NCBI GenBank assembly: GCA_963924555.1
Contig: OZ004587.1
Coordinates: 3,534,001 to 3,598,000, forward strand
Length of the DNA stretch: 64,000 nt
Source of the DNA: Crambe crambe
Taxonomy: Eukaryota > Porifera > Demospongiae > Poecilosclerida > Crambeidae
Reading direction: 5' to 3'
Part shown: positions 16,857 to 27,300 of the stretch, piece after piece
Numbering within the stretch: position 1 is the stretch's first letter
Layout of the letters: each line of letters opens with the position of its first letter
Notes under the pieces: generated by a model
Seen by the model: the letters and a program-made list of their open reading frames with translations, nothing else
The model's database searches: none
Told to the model about the DNA's origin: nothing
Made by a program: the position numbers and the translations under genes

Positions 16857-18770
16857 ATGGAAATGTCAAGAACAACACAATGTCCGATTTGCCTGGAACC
16901 TTTCGAGGACCCCAAAGTTCTAAGTTGCTGTCATACCTTTTGCAAGAAATGTTTGGAAAGGATAGTTAAAGAAAAATCGGTACAGTCGGTTGTGGAAGAA
17001 GCAGGAGTGACTGATCTGTGTGCTTCTGCTGAAGAAAAGCTGGGCTGGCGACGCCAGACTACTGAAGATGCTGCCTTTAGATCGTGTAGATCTAGTGAAG
17101 GAGTGTCTGATATGACATTGAATGAGAACTTTGACAGCGCTAATAGTCCTTCACGTGCTGAAAAATGGATCAGTTGTCCAGTGTGCAGTAATACATCACT
17201 TGTGCCACTCGAAGGGTTTCCTGCTGACTATCAAGTCATCCAAGAAATGGAGTGTGAAAAGTTGAAGTCAAATGGAAAACTAAATGAAGAAGCTTGTGCT
17301 GCATGCGAAAAAAATATTCAAGAGTTTATCAGCAGGTGTGTTGATTGTGAAGGATCATTATGTGAAAGTTGTGCCAGTGATCACAATAAGTTGAAAGTTT
17401 ATTCTAAGCATACAGTCATGGCTCTGAGTGATGTTACTACTGATATGCTTTCTCTTAAAGTACAAGGGCACACCTGTGATATCCATCAACGTGAAATTAG
17501 TCTCTATTGTAATAGATGTGACCAGCTTATATGTTTAGAGTGTTCAATCAAAGCACATCGTCAATGCACTGGGGAGTCAATGGTATGTACAATTGAAGAA
17601 GCTGATAAGAAAGTATCAAATGAAATCTGTGAGTTAAAGTCAGCTGCTGAATTGAAATTAAAGCATAGTAACCATTGCAAAGAAGTCATTGCTTCCACCG
17701 AGAAGAAAGTGGTTGAAACTATTCATTACAAAGAATTAGAAAACTCTGTGAATGAAGCTTTTGATGAATTACTATCAGACTTGAGAAAATGCCGGGATAC
17801 ACTTCTAGCAAAGATTGAAGAAAGAGATCACATTACTAAAAAACAGATATGGGCACAGAAAAATGCTATGGAAATGCTAGTAAGTAAAATTGAGAGTGGA
17901 TTGCGTTTCGTTGAGAGATCTGTCCGTTGCAGAAATGTTGCAGAAAGACTAAAAATGAATACACAAGGCCGAAATGTATTGAAAGATGCAACAGCTTTTG
18001 AAGGCAGTGAGGGTAGATCTTTACCAAAGCCATTAGTCATGTGTCTTATGAAATCAAGTCAAGATGTGTTGTCTGATTATTGTACTTTGCGAGAGCTGAA
18101 TTCATCTGACATAACAATATTTGATATGACCAACCCTAAACTTGGACAACCTGCTAATATCATCATTCAATCAGCTGCTCTAATCAAATCTCCTAATGTT
18201 GAGATGCAGTATGGGCATTCCATGCAAACTATGGACTCAAATGCAATAGTATTATATGAGAGTGCGGTGAATGAGTGGACTATAGAATTTGTTCCTCGGT
18301 GCTGTGGGAAGCATGTATTAGTCATAATTGTTGGAGGAGTGGTCATTCATTCTTTTGAGTTTGAAGTTGGGGGAATACTAAGGAGAGGGAATAGGGTTCA
18401 GCGAGGACCAGACTGGGAATATTGTGCCTCTGATACCAACCTATTGAGTGGTACTGTTATGAGTGTTAAGGCTGGAAAGGTTATTGTGAGGTGGCAGACA
18501 TCTGATAGTGAAGAACAAAGTTCTGAAATGCAGGTACCTCTTATTGAGCAGCAGCTGGAAGTATTAACTGAGCCTGAGGAAGCAGCAGATCAAGAAGAGC
18601 TAGCTTTCGGGGAAAACTTTTCAATGCAAACTTCAGATGCTGCTTCAGAACCAGAGGAAAGTGCGGTAAAAATGCCTGCATTTCCTGTTGATTATGAAGC
18701 GACACAAGACTATGTGATCAAAGAACATGCATGGGGTGATAAATTTGAAATTGAATTGCTTTTGAGATGA
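16857..18770 (+). CDS. Intronless TRIM-type E3 ligase: RING, B-boxes, coiled coil, filamin repeat, MIB/HERC2-like domain
   Basis: 637 aa in one exon. RING: C9-x2-C12, C24-x-H26, C29-x2-C32, with the last pair C107-x2-C110, so about 74 residues separate C32 from C107, a long insertion. B-box 1 at about 143-187 (CAACEKN, then CVDCEGSLCESC); B-box 2 at about 198-240 (CDIHQREISLYCNRCDQLIC). A coiled coil spans about 245-370. A filamin-type immunoglobulin repeat follows at about 410-505. Then comes RGNRVQRGPDWEYC with LSGTV and KVIVRW, which matches the MIB/HERC2 pattern (G-x-RV-x-RGPDW, GTV, V-x-W). The acidic C-terminal tail ends KFEIELLLR. TRIM proteins are RING ubiquitin ligases that use the C-terminal domains to select substrate. 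Here a MIB/HERC2-like domain stands where NHL repeats usually sit. Lack of introns suggests an old retrocopy or the single-exon TRIM class. An alternative start is the ATG at 16863. Confidence 0.88.
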   Translation: MEMSRTTQCPICLEPFEDPKVLSCCHTFCKKCLERIVKEKSVQSVVEEAGVTDLCASAEEKLGWRRQTTEDAAFRSCRSSEGVSDMTLNENFDSANSPSRAEKWISCPVCSNTSLVPLEGFPADYQVIQEMECEKLKSNGKLNEEACAACEKNIQEFISRCVDCEGSLCESCASDHNKLKVYSKHTVMALSDVTTDMLSLKVQGHTCDIHQREISLYCNRCDQLICLECSIKAHRQCTGESMVCTIEEADKKVSNEICELKSAAELKLKHSNHCKEVIASTEKKVVETIHYKELENSVNEAFDELLSDLRKCRDTLLAKIEERDHITKKQIWAQKNAMEMLVSKIESGLRFVERSVRCRNVAERLKMNTQGRNVLKDATAFEGSEGRSLPKPLVMCLMKSSQDVLSDYCTLRELNSSDITIFDMTNPKLGQPANIIIQSAALIKSPNVEMQYGHSMQTMDSNAIVLYESAVNEWTIEFVPRCCGKHVLVIIVGGVVIHSFEFEVGGILRRGNRVQRGPDWEYCASDTNLLSGTVMSVKAGKVIVRWQTSDSEEQSSEMQVPLIEQQLEVLTEPEEAADQEELAFGENFSMQTSDAASEPEESAVKMPAFPVDYEATQDYVIKEHAWGDKFEIELLLR

Positions 18771-18810
18771 TTTTTATATTGTAGTGTGTTATTATAGTGT
18801 GCTTATAGGT

Positions 18811-19190
18811 ATGAAGCGGTGATAGCATCAGAATTCAGCAGTGCAAAGCGGTGCGAAAACCAGGACATCGAACGGGGCAATAACCTAGCCGGGACAAAAT
18901 CCGAGACAATTAATGGGCCGGCTCACTTACCGGGACAATTTCTGGGACAAAACTGAATGTCCCGCTAAACCGCCCTGAGCCGCTAAACTGCCGGGGCTAG
19001 GCTATGAAGCGGTGATAGCATCAGAATTTAGCAGTGCAAAGCGGTGCGAAAACCAGGACATCGAACGGGGCAATAACCTAGCCGGGACAAAATCCGAGAC
19101 AATTAATGGGCCGGCTCACTTACCGGGACAATTTCTGCGACAAAACTGAATGTCCCGCTAAACCGCCCTGAGCCGCTAAACTGCCGGGGC
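18811..19190. repeat. 193-bp tandem duplication
   Basis: Copy 1 at 18811-19003 and copy 2 at 19004-19190 start ATGAAGCGGTGATAGCATCA and end GCCGCTAAACTGCCGGGGC. By eye they differ at only a few positions, so the duplication is recent. It is more GC-rich than its surroundings, with internal GGGACAA words, and lies just outside the left end of the next mobile element. No coding signal. Confidence 0.95.
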
Positions 19191-19589
19191 CACTACTAGT
19201 CAGGTTGCTTAGTGAAATAATTGTTACCGGGCGGACAAAAGTGCCATTTTTTGCACAAGAGTTCATTTTGTGATACTAAACAATATTAGCCTAGGAGCCC
19301 CCGACGAATTCTTAGCGTACTCGCAGAATAATATAATGGCCGCCATATTCAGCAATTATCCAATATATTTTGTGATGAATGACTGAAAATTGCATTATTA
19401 TTCACAATAGCAGTTACAAAGTGGAAAATATTCCTAGCGCACTCGCAGAATAACAAAATGGCCACCATATTCGGCAATTATGAGATAAATCACTGCAAAT
19501 TGCATACAAAGTGAAGATTACAGTAGGCTATTGCAGTCACTTTTACATGAAGATCCCTTACTAGGCTAGGAGCTAACTTCAACAATAAT

Positions 19590-20414
19590 TTAGCACTTAT
19601 GGTTAAGAACAAATGGCTGCACGAGAAAAAATAACTGATGCAAAATTAGTTTAGTGTAAACAGAGTCATTACATTTGCATTGGCAAAGTGATGAGCATTG
19701 AAGATTAGCTTTAGCACATTTGCATCTGGTATAATCTCCTTTGCATGAACATTTTACGAGTTCGCTGCATGCTCTGGAAACTTCTGTGATTGTAATCCAC
19801 ACTGGGATCCAAGGCCCTGATGTTGACTCCTTGGTCTACGAGAATTCATGTGGTGAAGAAATAACTGGCTGTGTTTGCATGCAGGTGGTCCAGATTCCAG
19901 CTTGGACAGTGCATGCTGAGTACGAGTGTGCTGAAGTAGTGCATCTTGTGTGGGTGGTATTCTGTCAATTGATCTACTCTCTCGACAGAAAAGTTCTTCT
20001 CTCGCTTGATTGACTGAGCTCAAAGGACTGGTTCTATCATATATAATGACAGTTAGCCTATCAATTCTCTGAAAATGAAGACATTCTACACTCAGATGCT
20101 CAAAAGCATGACTGGCAAGGTGTATGAATGTGTCTGTGACAGCTTCATAGATCTGCCAAGCTTGCCAAGCAGTCTTCTTACCCTTTCCCTTAAAGGCTGA
20201 AGCAGTATCACAGTCAGTCAATGCATGAAACACTGGTAGACTTCGGGATCTTGGCTCTCCTAGGGTGGAACAGACGATGTTTATGGAATAGAAGCAGTAG
20301 TTCTTCCCCATCCCAAAGGCAACCCATGCAGATGAGGTCATAGAATGCGCCAATAAGGATTGTTACCACATCAGTGTCTACTGTGCACAATGACCCTGGT
20401 ATCAGCTTCTTCAT
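19590..20414 (-). pseudogene. Transposon-derived protein fragment, two frameshifts
   Basis: Read on the minus strand, the pieces align head to tail across frames. First comes VDTDVVTILIGAFYDL, then VAFGMGKNYCFYSINIV, then PVFHALTDCDTASAFKGKGK followed by KTAWQAW, then a C-terminal Cys-rich segment ELVKCSCKGDYTRCKC to LCQCKC. The frame changes near 20330 and again near 19830, so it cannot make an intact protein. The HALT-x-CD-x-SAF-x-GKGKK motif and the trailing Cys cluster recur in repeated, transposon-like proteins of many aquatic invertebrates (recalled from general knowledge). It lies within the inverted-repeat element, which suggests it is that element's gene. Confidence 0.65.
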
Positions 20415-20742
20415 GGTTGCAATCTAGCATTGGATTGCTTGAGCCTATGCACACAACAGACTTCCCCGATGTGATATACACAAACTTGCTTGGTGGAAAA
20501 GCATATTCAGCAACCTTGACTGTAAGAAAGGTAAACAGCTCCTCTTTATTCTTCGAGTCATGAAGGAATCCTTCCAGTTACCAGGGAGCGTAGTTGAGCC
20601 AGACACTTTTCTTCACACACCCTTCCCCTCTTGTTCCTGGTGGACTCCTTTAAACTGTCTACAATGTATGTATCCCCAATCATGTAGTATTCCCTAGCTG
20701 CTTCATTAAGTAAGGCATGAACACCTTATCTGCATACTCATC

Positions 20743-20764
20743 AGAGAGTGTGGTAGCACTCTCT
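20743..20764. repeat. Element-type hairpin AGAGAGTG/CACTCTCT
   Basis: A short hairpin, followed by ATGTAGGG. It is the same signature found at 22250, 32821, 39405 and 54008 at the edge of a repeated element. This copy is isolated inside the 4.8-kb transposon. Confidence 0.6.
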
Positions 20765-21300
20765 ATGTAGGGTTAGTAAGGAATGGGCATGAACAATACA
20801 AACTGGACTCTCTGTATCTCTTCTATTCTTGCTACAGGCTCAACTAAACTTCTTACATCTAGAAAACAATGCAGCTATGTCTGCTCAAACTCCTCCAGAA
20901 CAGCGTCAACAATCAGCACCAGCCGCCATCTAAATCTAAAATTTTTATGATTCGTTCATCATCATCATCATCATCATCATCAGCTTTTCTTTGATGGCTG
21001 TAACTCCATGATCCTTTCACATACGACAATCAAATTCATATCAACTTGTGCAGTTATAATCACACAATGTGCTTTTACCATCGTTATTCACACAGTTTTC
21101 CTCTAAAATAATCAGTCATATCGAACGACTTTTCATTACAAATGATACTATGTCAGCCATTTTGAAATTAATGACGTCATTTATGACACACGAACGTCTG
21201 TCATGATCACATGCATGTATGCGTGTGCCAACCAGTACCTAGCTAGCTAGCCACTCTAAATAAAAATGAATTGAGAAAAGGTCATATAAAAAGTAAACAA

Positions 21301-21591
21301 GTGAAAGGGAAAATATTTAAAAAGGCCATGTAGTGTTAGTCTGTACTTTTACCTATAGCAGTTTCTGTGAACAAACATCAAATTATGCTGCCTTCAATAA
21401 TAATCCCTACATCACTGCCTAAACCAAGCAGAACTTTACACTGACATGAACAATAAAGCAGCTTGGTGGGAGGCAGTGGTGTAGAAGGCAGCATAATTTT
21501 GATGTTTGTTCACAGAAACTGCTAGCTATAGGTAAAAGTACAGGCTAACCCTACATGGCCTTTTTATTTAGCATAAATTTTTTCCTTTCAC
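21301..21591. mobile_element. Foldback element (inverted repeat with arms of about 120 bp)
   Basis: The left arm 21301-21420 (from GTGAAAGG through AGCAGTTTCTGTGAACAAAC to CTACATCACTGCCT) is the near reverse complement of 21471-21591. The loop is about 50 bp. No ORF. It is nested inside the larger transposon and looks like a MITE. Confidence 0.8.
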
Positions 21592-22245
21592 TTATTGAAA
21601 GTAGTAACCCCAGAGGTTGGCAAGCTGTGGACGATAACAGGACCATCAAGCACCATGCAGTCAAACATAGCAGGTGGCTCATTCTCTACAGATTGCTCAA
21701 TACATTGCAGTAATTCAGACTTAGCACTTGGCAAATTGAGCTTACCCAGCTCCGAGAGAGATGGTGGGAACGATTGGATCTCATGAGCGAAAAATTCACT
21801 TTCAAAAAGCCACAATCCACAAGAAGAAAAACTTCTATTTACTGAGCACATGGGATTTAGAATTCTATTCAGTGCATACCTTATTAAAGAAATTGTTTTG
21901 AGCAAGGTAGACCTCTGTTTGTTCGATCAGGCAAGGAATCCACATACTCATCAAATCCACATGCATGTACTTGATGCAGAAAAAGTACAATTACGGCACT
22001 ATCCGAGACCTTGCATTCAAAAGCTGGAGGTAGTTCTATTAGCTAATGATTAACAAATGAATGCTAATATCACTTGTGCACTCATGCAGCAGCGAAAAAA
22101 AACACATACATTAATAAGCCACAAAATAGTAATCTTGAAGGATAAATAGCGGCCATTTTGTTGTGTGGCGAAAAATTTTGAACATCCAAGAATAATTATA
22201 ATGCTAATGCACCACTTTTACCTCATGTGTAGAAAAATAGGTATT

Positions 22246-23785
22246 TATCAGAGAGTGCGGTAGCACTCTCTATGTAGGGATGACTCGGACGGCCGCGCGC
22301 GCCGCCTATAGACTAATACAAAAGTGAAATTCCAGTTCCCCCACTTAGACCTAACAAAAACTACTGTGAATGATTATCCAGCCTACTAGAGCCTACTACA
22401 ATGTGCAGACCAAGTTTCAGGACCAGGGAGCTTACCGTTTCAGAAATACGGCAAGCAGGTAAATCGCTATATTCTTCTTCTTCTCTATTATTATTATTAT
22501 TATTCTTCTTCTTATTATTATTCTTCTTAGACAACCATATCTCTCGAACCACTCAAGCTACAGCTATGATTTCTGGACAAATCCACTCCAAATTCTACCA
22601 ACTACGATCTTTTCTACTCGTTGATCCTCGAAAGAGTCGATGAAAAAGGAGACACTATGGAGCACAGCACTCGACTAATTCAATTAGGAAGCCATCTTTT
22701 CTATAATACGCATGCGCATGTATTTGAATATCCAATTATTCGAAATCATAATATTACTCAGCTGTCTCTAGCTAGCTAGCTAGCTAGCTCTAGCTGATGT
22801 TAGACTATAGCTAGTCACAATCAAGGAATCTGATTGGTCCATTTGGTGAATTCTATTCACTTAGAATCACGCCTTATGGCACTTAGAATCACGCCTTACA
22901 GCACTTAGAATTCACTTGCCCTAGGTAAATCCGGTAAAGATGGTCATTCCAATTGGTCCAATTCTAGCAACGCATCGCGGTGGCCACGGTTATCGTTTCT
23001 AGGTGCGCTCTGATTCATGTTTGTTGCATTTAAAAACCATGGTTATTGTTTCCAAGTGCGTGTTGAGGTAAGTTAAACAACTCCAGTGATTGGCTATAGT
23101 CTAAATAAGTTAGACACCTCGACCAACGGGATCTACGGTCTGTTTAGAAACCTTCGGGCCCTTAGTAGCGCCCTCGCTGCGCTCGGGACGCTACAGCCCA
23201 GGGCTCTCAGGTTTCTAAATAGACCGTAGATACCTTGGTCTCGGTGTCTAACTATTATATAGACTACTGTATCGATTCGGGGATTTAGATTCACCACGGT
23301 AGACTCTATTTCAGCATCTTCGACCTCCAAGTATGGCTCAACAACACAACACCTTGACTCGATAAATGATTGGGCTGGTATGCTATTGGAGAACTTCTTT
23401 CATCTGTCCCTGCATACACATAGAAGAATGAACTCTAATCATAGCTAAAACCATAAAAGAGAGGAAAAAAGACCAGGAACAAGTAAGGGAAAAAGCATTT
23501 CGTGAAATGAAAAAAAGATGTAGGGATGACCACTGCTCAAAAAAGTAAGGAAACAAGAAGGATGGAAATGGGATCAATCTTTGTTCTGTATATCCAGCCA
23601 ACAATCCCTACATATACGTCAGGTAACTTCAGATTATAGTGTAGTAATGTGTGTATATGTAGGGATTGTTGGCTGGATATACAGAACAAAGATTGATCCC
23701 ATTTCCATCCTTCTTGTTTCCTTACTTTTTTGAGCAGTGGTCATCCCTACATCTTTTTTTCATTTCACGAAATGCTTTTTCCCTT
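22246..23785. mobile_element. Non-autonomous repeat element, copy A, with a near-perfect 130-bp palindrome at its right end
   Basis: It begins with the hairpin AGAGAGTG/CACTCTCT (22250-22271) and ATGTAGGGATGAC. Copies B (32817) and C (54004) share GACTAATACAAAAGTGAA, then a GGCAAGCAGGTAA stretch, a CTTCTTCTT run, AGACCAGGAACAAG and the right-hand CCAGCCAACAATCCCTACAT. The right end folds: 23489-23618 is the reverse complement of 23654-23785 with a loop of about 35 bp. Some interior sequence (22680-23380) is unique. No protein gene; the simple (ATT/CTT) run is inside. Confidence 0.7.
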
Positions 23786-23986
23786 ATATACTATTTGATG
23801 ATAATAAGCCCACAAAAATAGTATTGCGTCAATTAAATGGCGGCCATTTTGTTCTGGGGCGTGAATTCATGAGGGCTCCTAGGCTAATATTGATTAGTAT
23901 GATGAAAGCAAGCTGCTGACAAATTTTGGCGCTTTTGTCCGCTTCGTAACAATTTCATGAAAATTTGCCTCTAAGCAACCTGACTA

Positions 23987-24349
23987 TACTGGACAATCTT
24001 TAGCCACCTAGCCGAAGTGGGCCTCTTTCTCTTGCTGTGCCTCTTGCTGTGCCTCTATGCATGCAGGGATAGTCCCTAACCGACCACGAGGACTCGACTT
24101 TTTGTGTTTACCGTTTGAGCTGATTTTCAGTTGCAGCGTTAAAGTAGCTATTTATATGCAGCTAGACAAGGAGCAATGTATGTTTCTTTAGTAGGCATTA
24201 TCAATATGCCCTTGGCATTATAGATGGTCATCTTACCTATGTTTCCAATGAATATAGCTACCACAATGGTTAAGCTACTAAATATTTCATGACCAATTAT
24301 AGCTACATGCAATTGATTATAGTTGTATGTTATACTTCTAATCTCAAAG
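23987..24349. other. Spacer between the transposon and the UBX-HECT gene
   Basis: About 360 bp, AT-rich. It holds no repeat or coding signal I recognise and presumably contains the promoter and 5' UTR of the next gene. Confidence 0.5.
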
Positions 24350-27300
24350 ATGAATATTGATGATGATGTTGACTTTGAGCCTGTACGGCAATACCGTAGT
24401 TCATCTGCTGCCAGTCAACCTGCAACTGGCTCAACTCTCAACACAGCTTCAACTCCAATTCCCAACACTGCCTCAACTCCAATTCCCTTGACTCCAATTC
24501 CTAACACTGCCCCTACTGCCACAACTGCTGCTGGTAGGCTCAATCAAGCCATACGTAGAGCCAGACTTTCTCTACAACGTCAAGGATCTAGCAGTTCTGA
24601 CCTGGCCAGTGAGTTAGGGAGACGGTTTCCTTTTGCATCCCCAAGTCAAGGTGAACCATCACGCACCACAAAGAAGAAGAAGAGGATCTCTGCTTGGAAG
24701 GTGGTTCCATGTACACTCTCTGGGCCAAACATACACACTGTCCCCAAGAGAGGAAATCTTGATAGGCTCTGCAAACGTGGACTTGGGACCCTGTGGTTCA
24801 CAAAGGAGGACCCTCTGTCCATTCCAACGTATTTAACACCTGAAGAACTCCATTTTCTCATCCTTTGCTTATATCCTACATTGTCAAGGATTCCCTATGA
24901 GTTTTGCAAGGCAGCTGGGCCAGGAAATAGTGTAATTGTATCTCTGGATATAGATGACTCCCGTATGAAACCACATAAAGATCGAGAGTTTCTTCCTTTC
25001 TTTGCTCCAGATCGCCTCAAAGACGCAATTGGAAGGAAAGGCAGAGTATACATTCGCCCCTTGAAGAGAATTGATCTAGCTGATCTGGCACTATTTGGTG
25101 AGTTTTTATGGCTATAAAAAAAAGCTGTATCTAGTTGTTCACTCAACAATGCTTACATGCAGGCATATACACCTCGTAATCATATCAACTGTTACAAGTG
25201 TGGAGCATCTCTTTCAATGCTGGGCGCTTACAACCACAAGTATGATTGTCCTGGTAAGTTAAAATGGAGTTCTCAATGAATTGTCGAACACAAACCACCC
25301 TGGCCCAGTATTTCTGGACCCATCAATACGACCACCAATCTTATTTATGTATGTGCATGTATGTAGGAGCTCCAGTATCACCTCAACCTCAGTCCAGTCC
25401 TGTGGGAGCATCTCAACTTCAACCTCAGTCCAGTCCTGTGGGAGCATCTCAACTTCAGACTCAGTCCAATCCTGTGGGAACATCACCAGTAGCATCTCAA
25501 TCTGAGAGTCCTGTGCTATCACCTCGACCTCAGTCCGATTCTGATATATTTAGGCAAGGGGTGGACCATTGAATAAAAAGTCATGTAGGGATGCCTGCAA
25601 GCTATTTCAATGCCTGATATAATTATGCTACATCCCTATAGCTATACATCAGTGCCTCCGAACCAACCTTCGTTAATTGCACACTACCAAAAAGAAACAC
25701 TGCGTTGCACTTGTCTAATATAGAAATTGTTAATTGGACTAGGAGGTGGAACACTTCTGGAATTTGATGAAATTATAACTATCCCATCCAGTCCCTTTGC
25801 ACTAGGTATAATTATAGTTTCTATGATTATTCCTCATGGTTTCATGTTTACAACTCCCAGGTTCCCTTACTCCGAGTCCTCCACTTTTACCAAGCCCACC
25901 CCCACAGGCTGATCAAGACGCTGGTCCACTGACAGAGCAAGGGACTTACCCACAGGCTGCTCAAGAGTCATTGGAGGCGGTAAGCATAAGTCATAAAATC
26001 TAATCAAGTTTACATAATTATATATAGAGGCGTGAAATCATCCGTGATCAGAATGCCGCATGTGAAGAATCTCTTCATGTTGACCAAGAACGGGTAATAA
26101 AAAATATGGTTGTAAACTCTGACCTATAAGTTATTCTTCTAGGAGAGAGCACGCATACTCCAGAGGCAAAGGGATGGAAATCAGGAGATTGAGCAGCAGC
26201 TGGAATTGGTTGAGCAGCGGAACAATGAAATGAGGATAGTTGAGGTAAATATAATCCTGTGGCAGTATTGTATAGTTTTTTCACAACATTATCTAATTCT
26301 TGTAGTGGCATAATCGAATAAGGAGAGATCTGGCCGATAGCTTGCCTCAAGAACCAGCTGAAGGGGACTCACATATAATGATGATTAGTGTGAGACTGCC
26401 AAGTGGTGATCGTGTGTCGAGACGTTTTAATTCTTATGATACTATGGAGGTAACTTTCTTCTAAAAAACCATTAGCTATAATAAATATAATAATTCAGAG
26501 TCTCCATGCCTTTGCTGGTTCACAAAATGAGATCAATCCCAGGAACTTCCAGCTAAAAGTCAGTGACTTCATACTGCCTAGGATATTGGTTCGCAGCTCA
26601 GAATCACTGGTGGATTGTGGTTTCACAGCACTGCACTCTTTGGTTATCGCGGAGACAAATATGAGCCAGGTATGTTTATTAATGACAAGTAATAGCTTTA
26701 AAAACTTGATTTTTATCCTGCATTCAGGAATGTCCTTCAGAAGTACCTCCTGATACGAACCAGTGAGATACACCAGTCCCCCTATTAATGTGAGTACACT
26801 ACAAGGAATGTTGAGATACCCCATGGGGGTATCATTTTTGTCAGTTTGTAAGTCACTTGTACTATTTTCCAAGGAAACTTTTGATCTCAGCTGAAAATGG
26901 CCTGACAAGTGTAGATATGACCAAATTGCCATAAAAGTATGTCTTTTGAGACCAAAGATCAAAGGCTTCCATGGGAACCAGCTATTGTAAGCTGGAGCAC
27001 CCTAGTGTATCAAACATATTTGAGCACCCTTCTTAACAGTGTAGAACTGCACGCTCCTCCCCATTCCTATGGACGCATTCATTAGGTTTTATAATTATTG
27101 GTCATGACAGGCTCCTTCTCCCTCACATGGAACTACTCAGGCTGATGAAAGGTAATTAGCATCAATTGAAATACCCATGGTTGTGAGCATGCACATCGTG
27201 TGATTATAATAGGGAGAAGTACATCCGCACATTGCAAGAATTGGAAGATAAGAAAATGGAAATTTGTCGAGGATTTGTTGATAGTGGTCTGTTTAACATT

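Larger units (their letters stand above)
19197..23986. mobile_element. Decayed DNA transposon of about 4.8 kb with terminal inverted repeats
   Basis: The left end reads TAGTCAGGTTGCTTAG (19197-19212). The right end carries its reverse complement, CTAAGCAACCTGACTA (23971-23986). Similarity continues inward for over 100 bp, including the words GCGGACAAAAG, AATATTAGCCTAGGAGCCC and the ATGGCCGCCAT core. The left end also has a second, diverged tandem copy of the AGCGTACTCGCAG to GCAATTAT segment about 120 bp further in. The interior holds a broken ORF and two nested foldback elements. Superfamily and target-site duplication could not be settled. Confidence 0.75.

Noticed and set aside
20943..20985. 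(ATC)n run, possible CRISPR-like or structured repeat
   Set aside because: A short simple trinucleotide repeat. No spaced array occurs anywhere, and the genome is eukaryotic.
26728..26762. Candidate extra exon of the UBX-HECT gene
   Set aside because: Its donor leaves phase 2, which would shift the HECT frame. Direct joining of 26669 to 27111 keeps the frame.
26495..26962. 155-aa minus-strand ORF
   Set aside because: Antisense shadow of the UBX exon (26499-26669); no domain match and no splice context.
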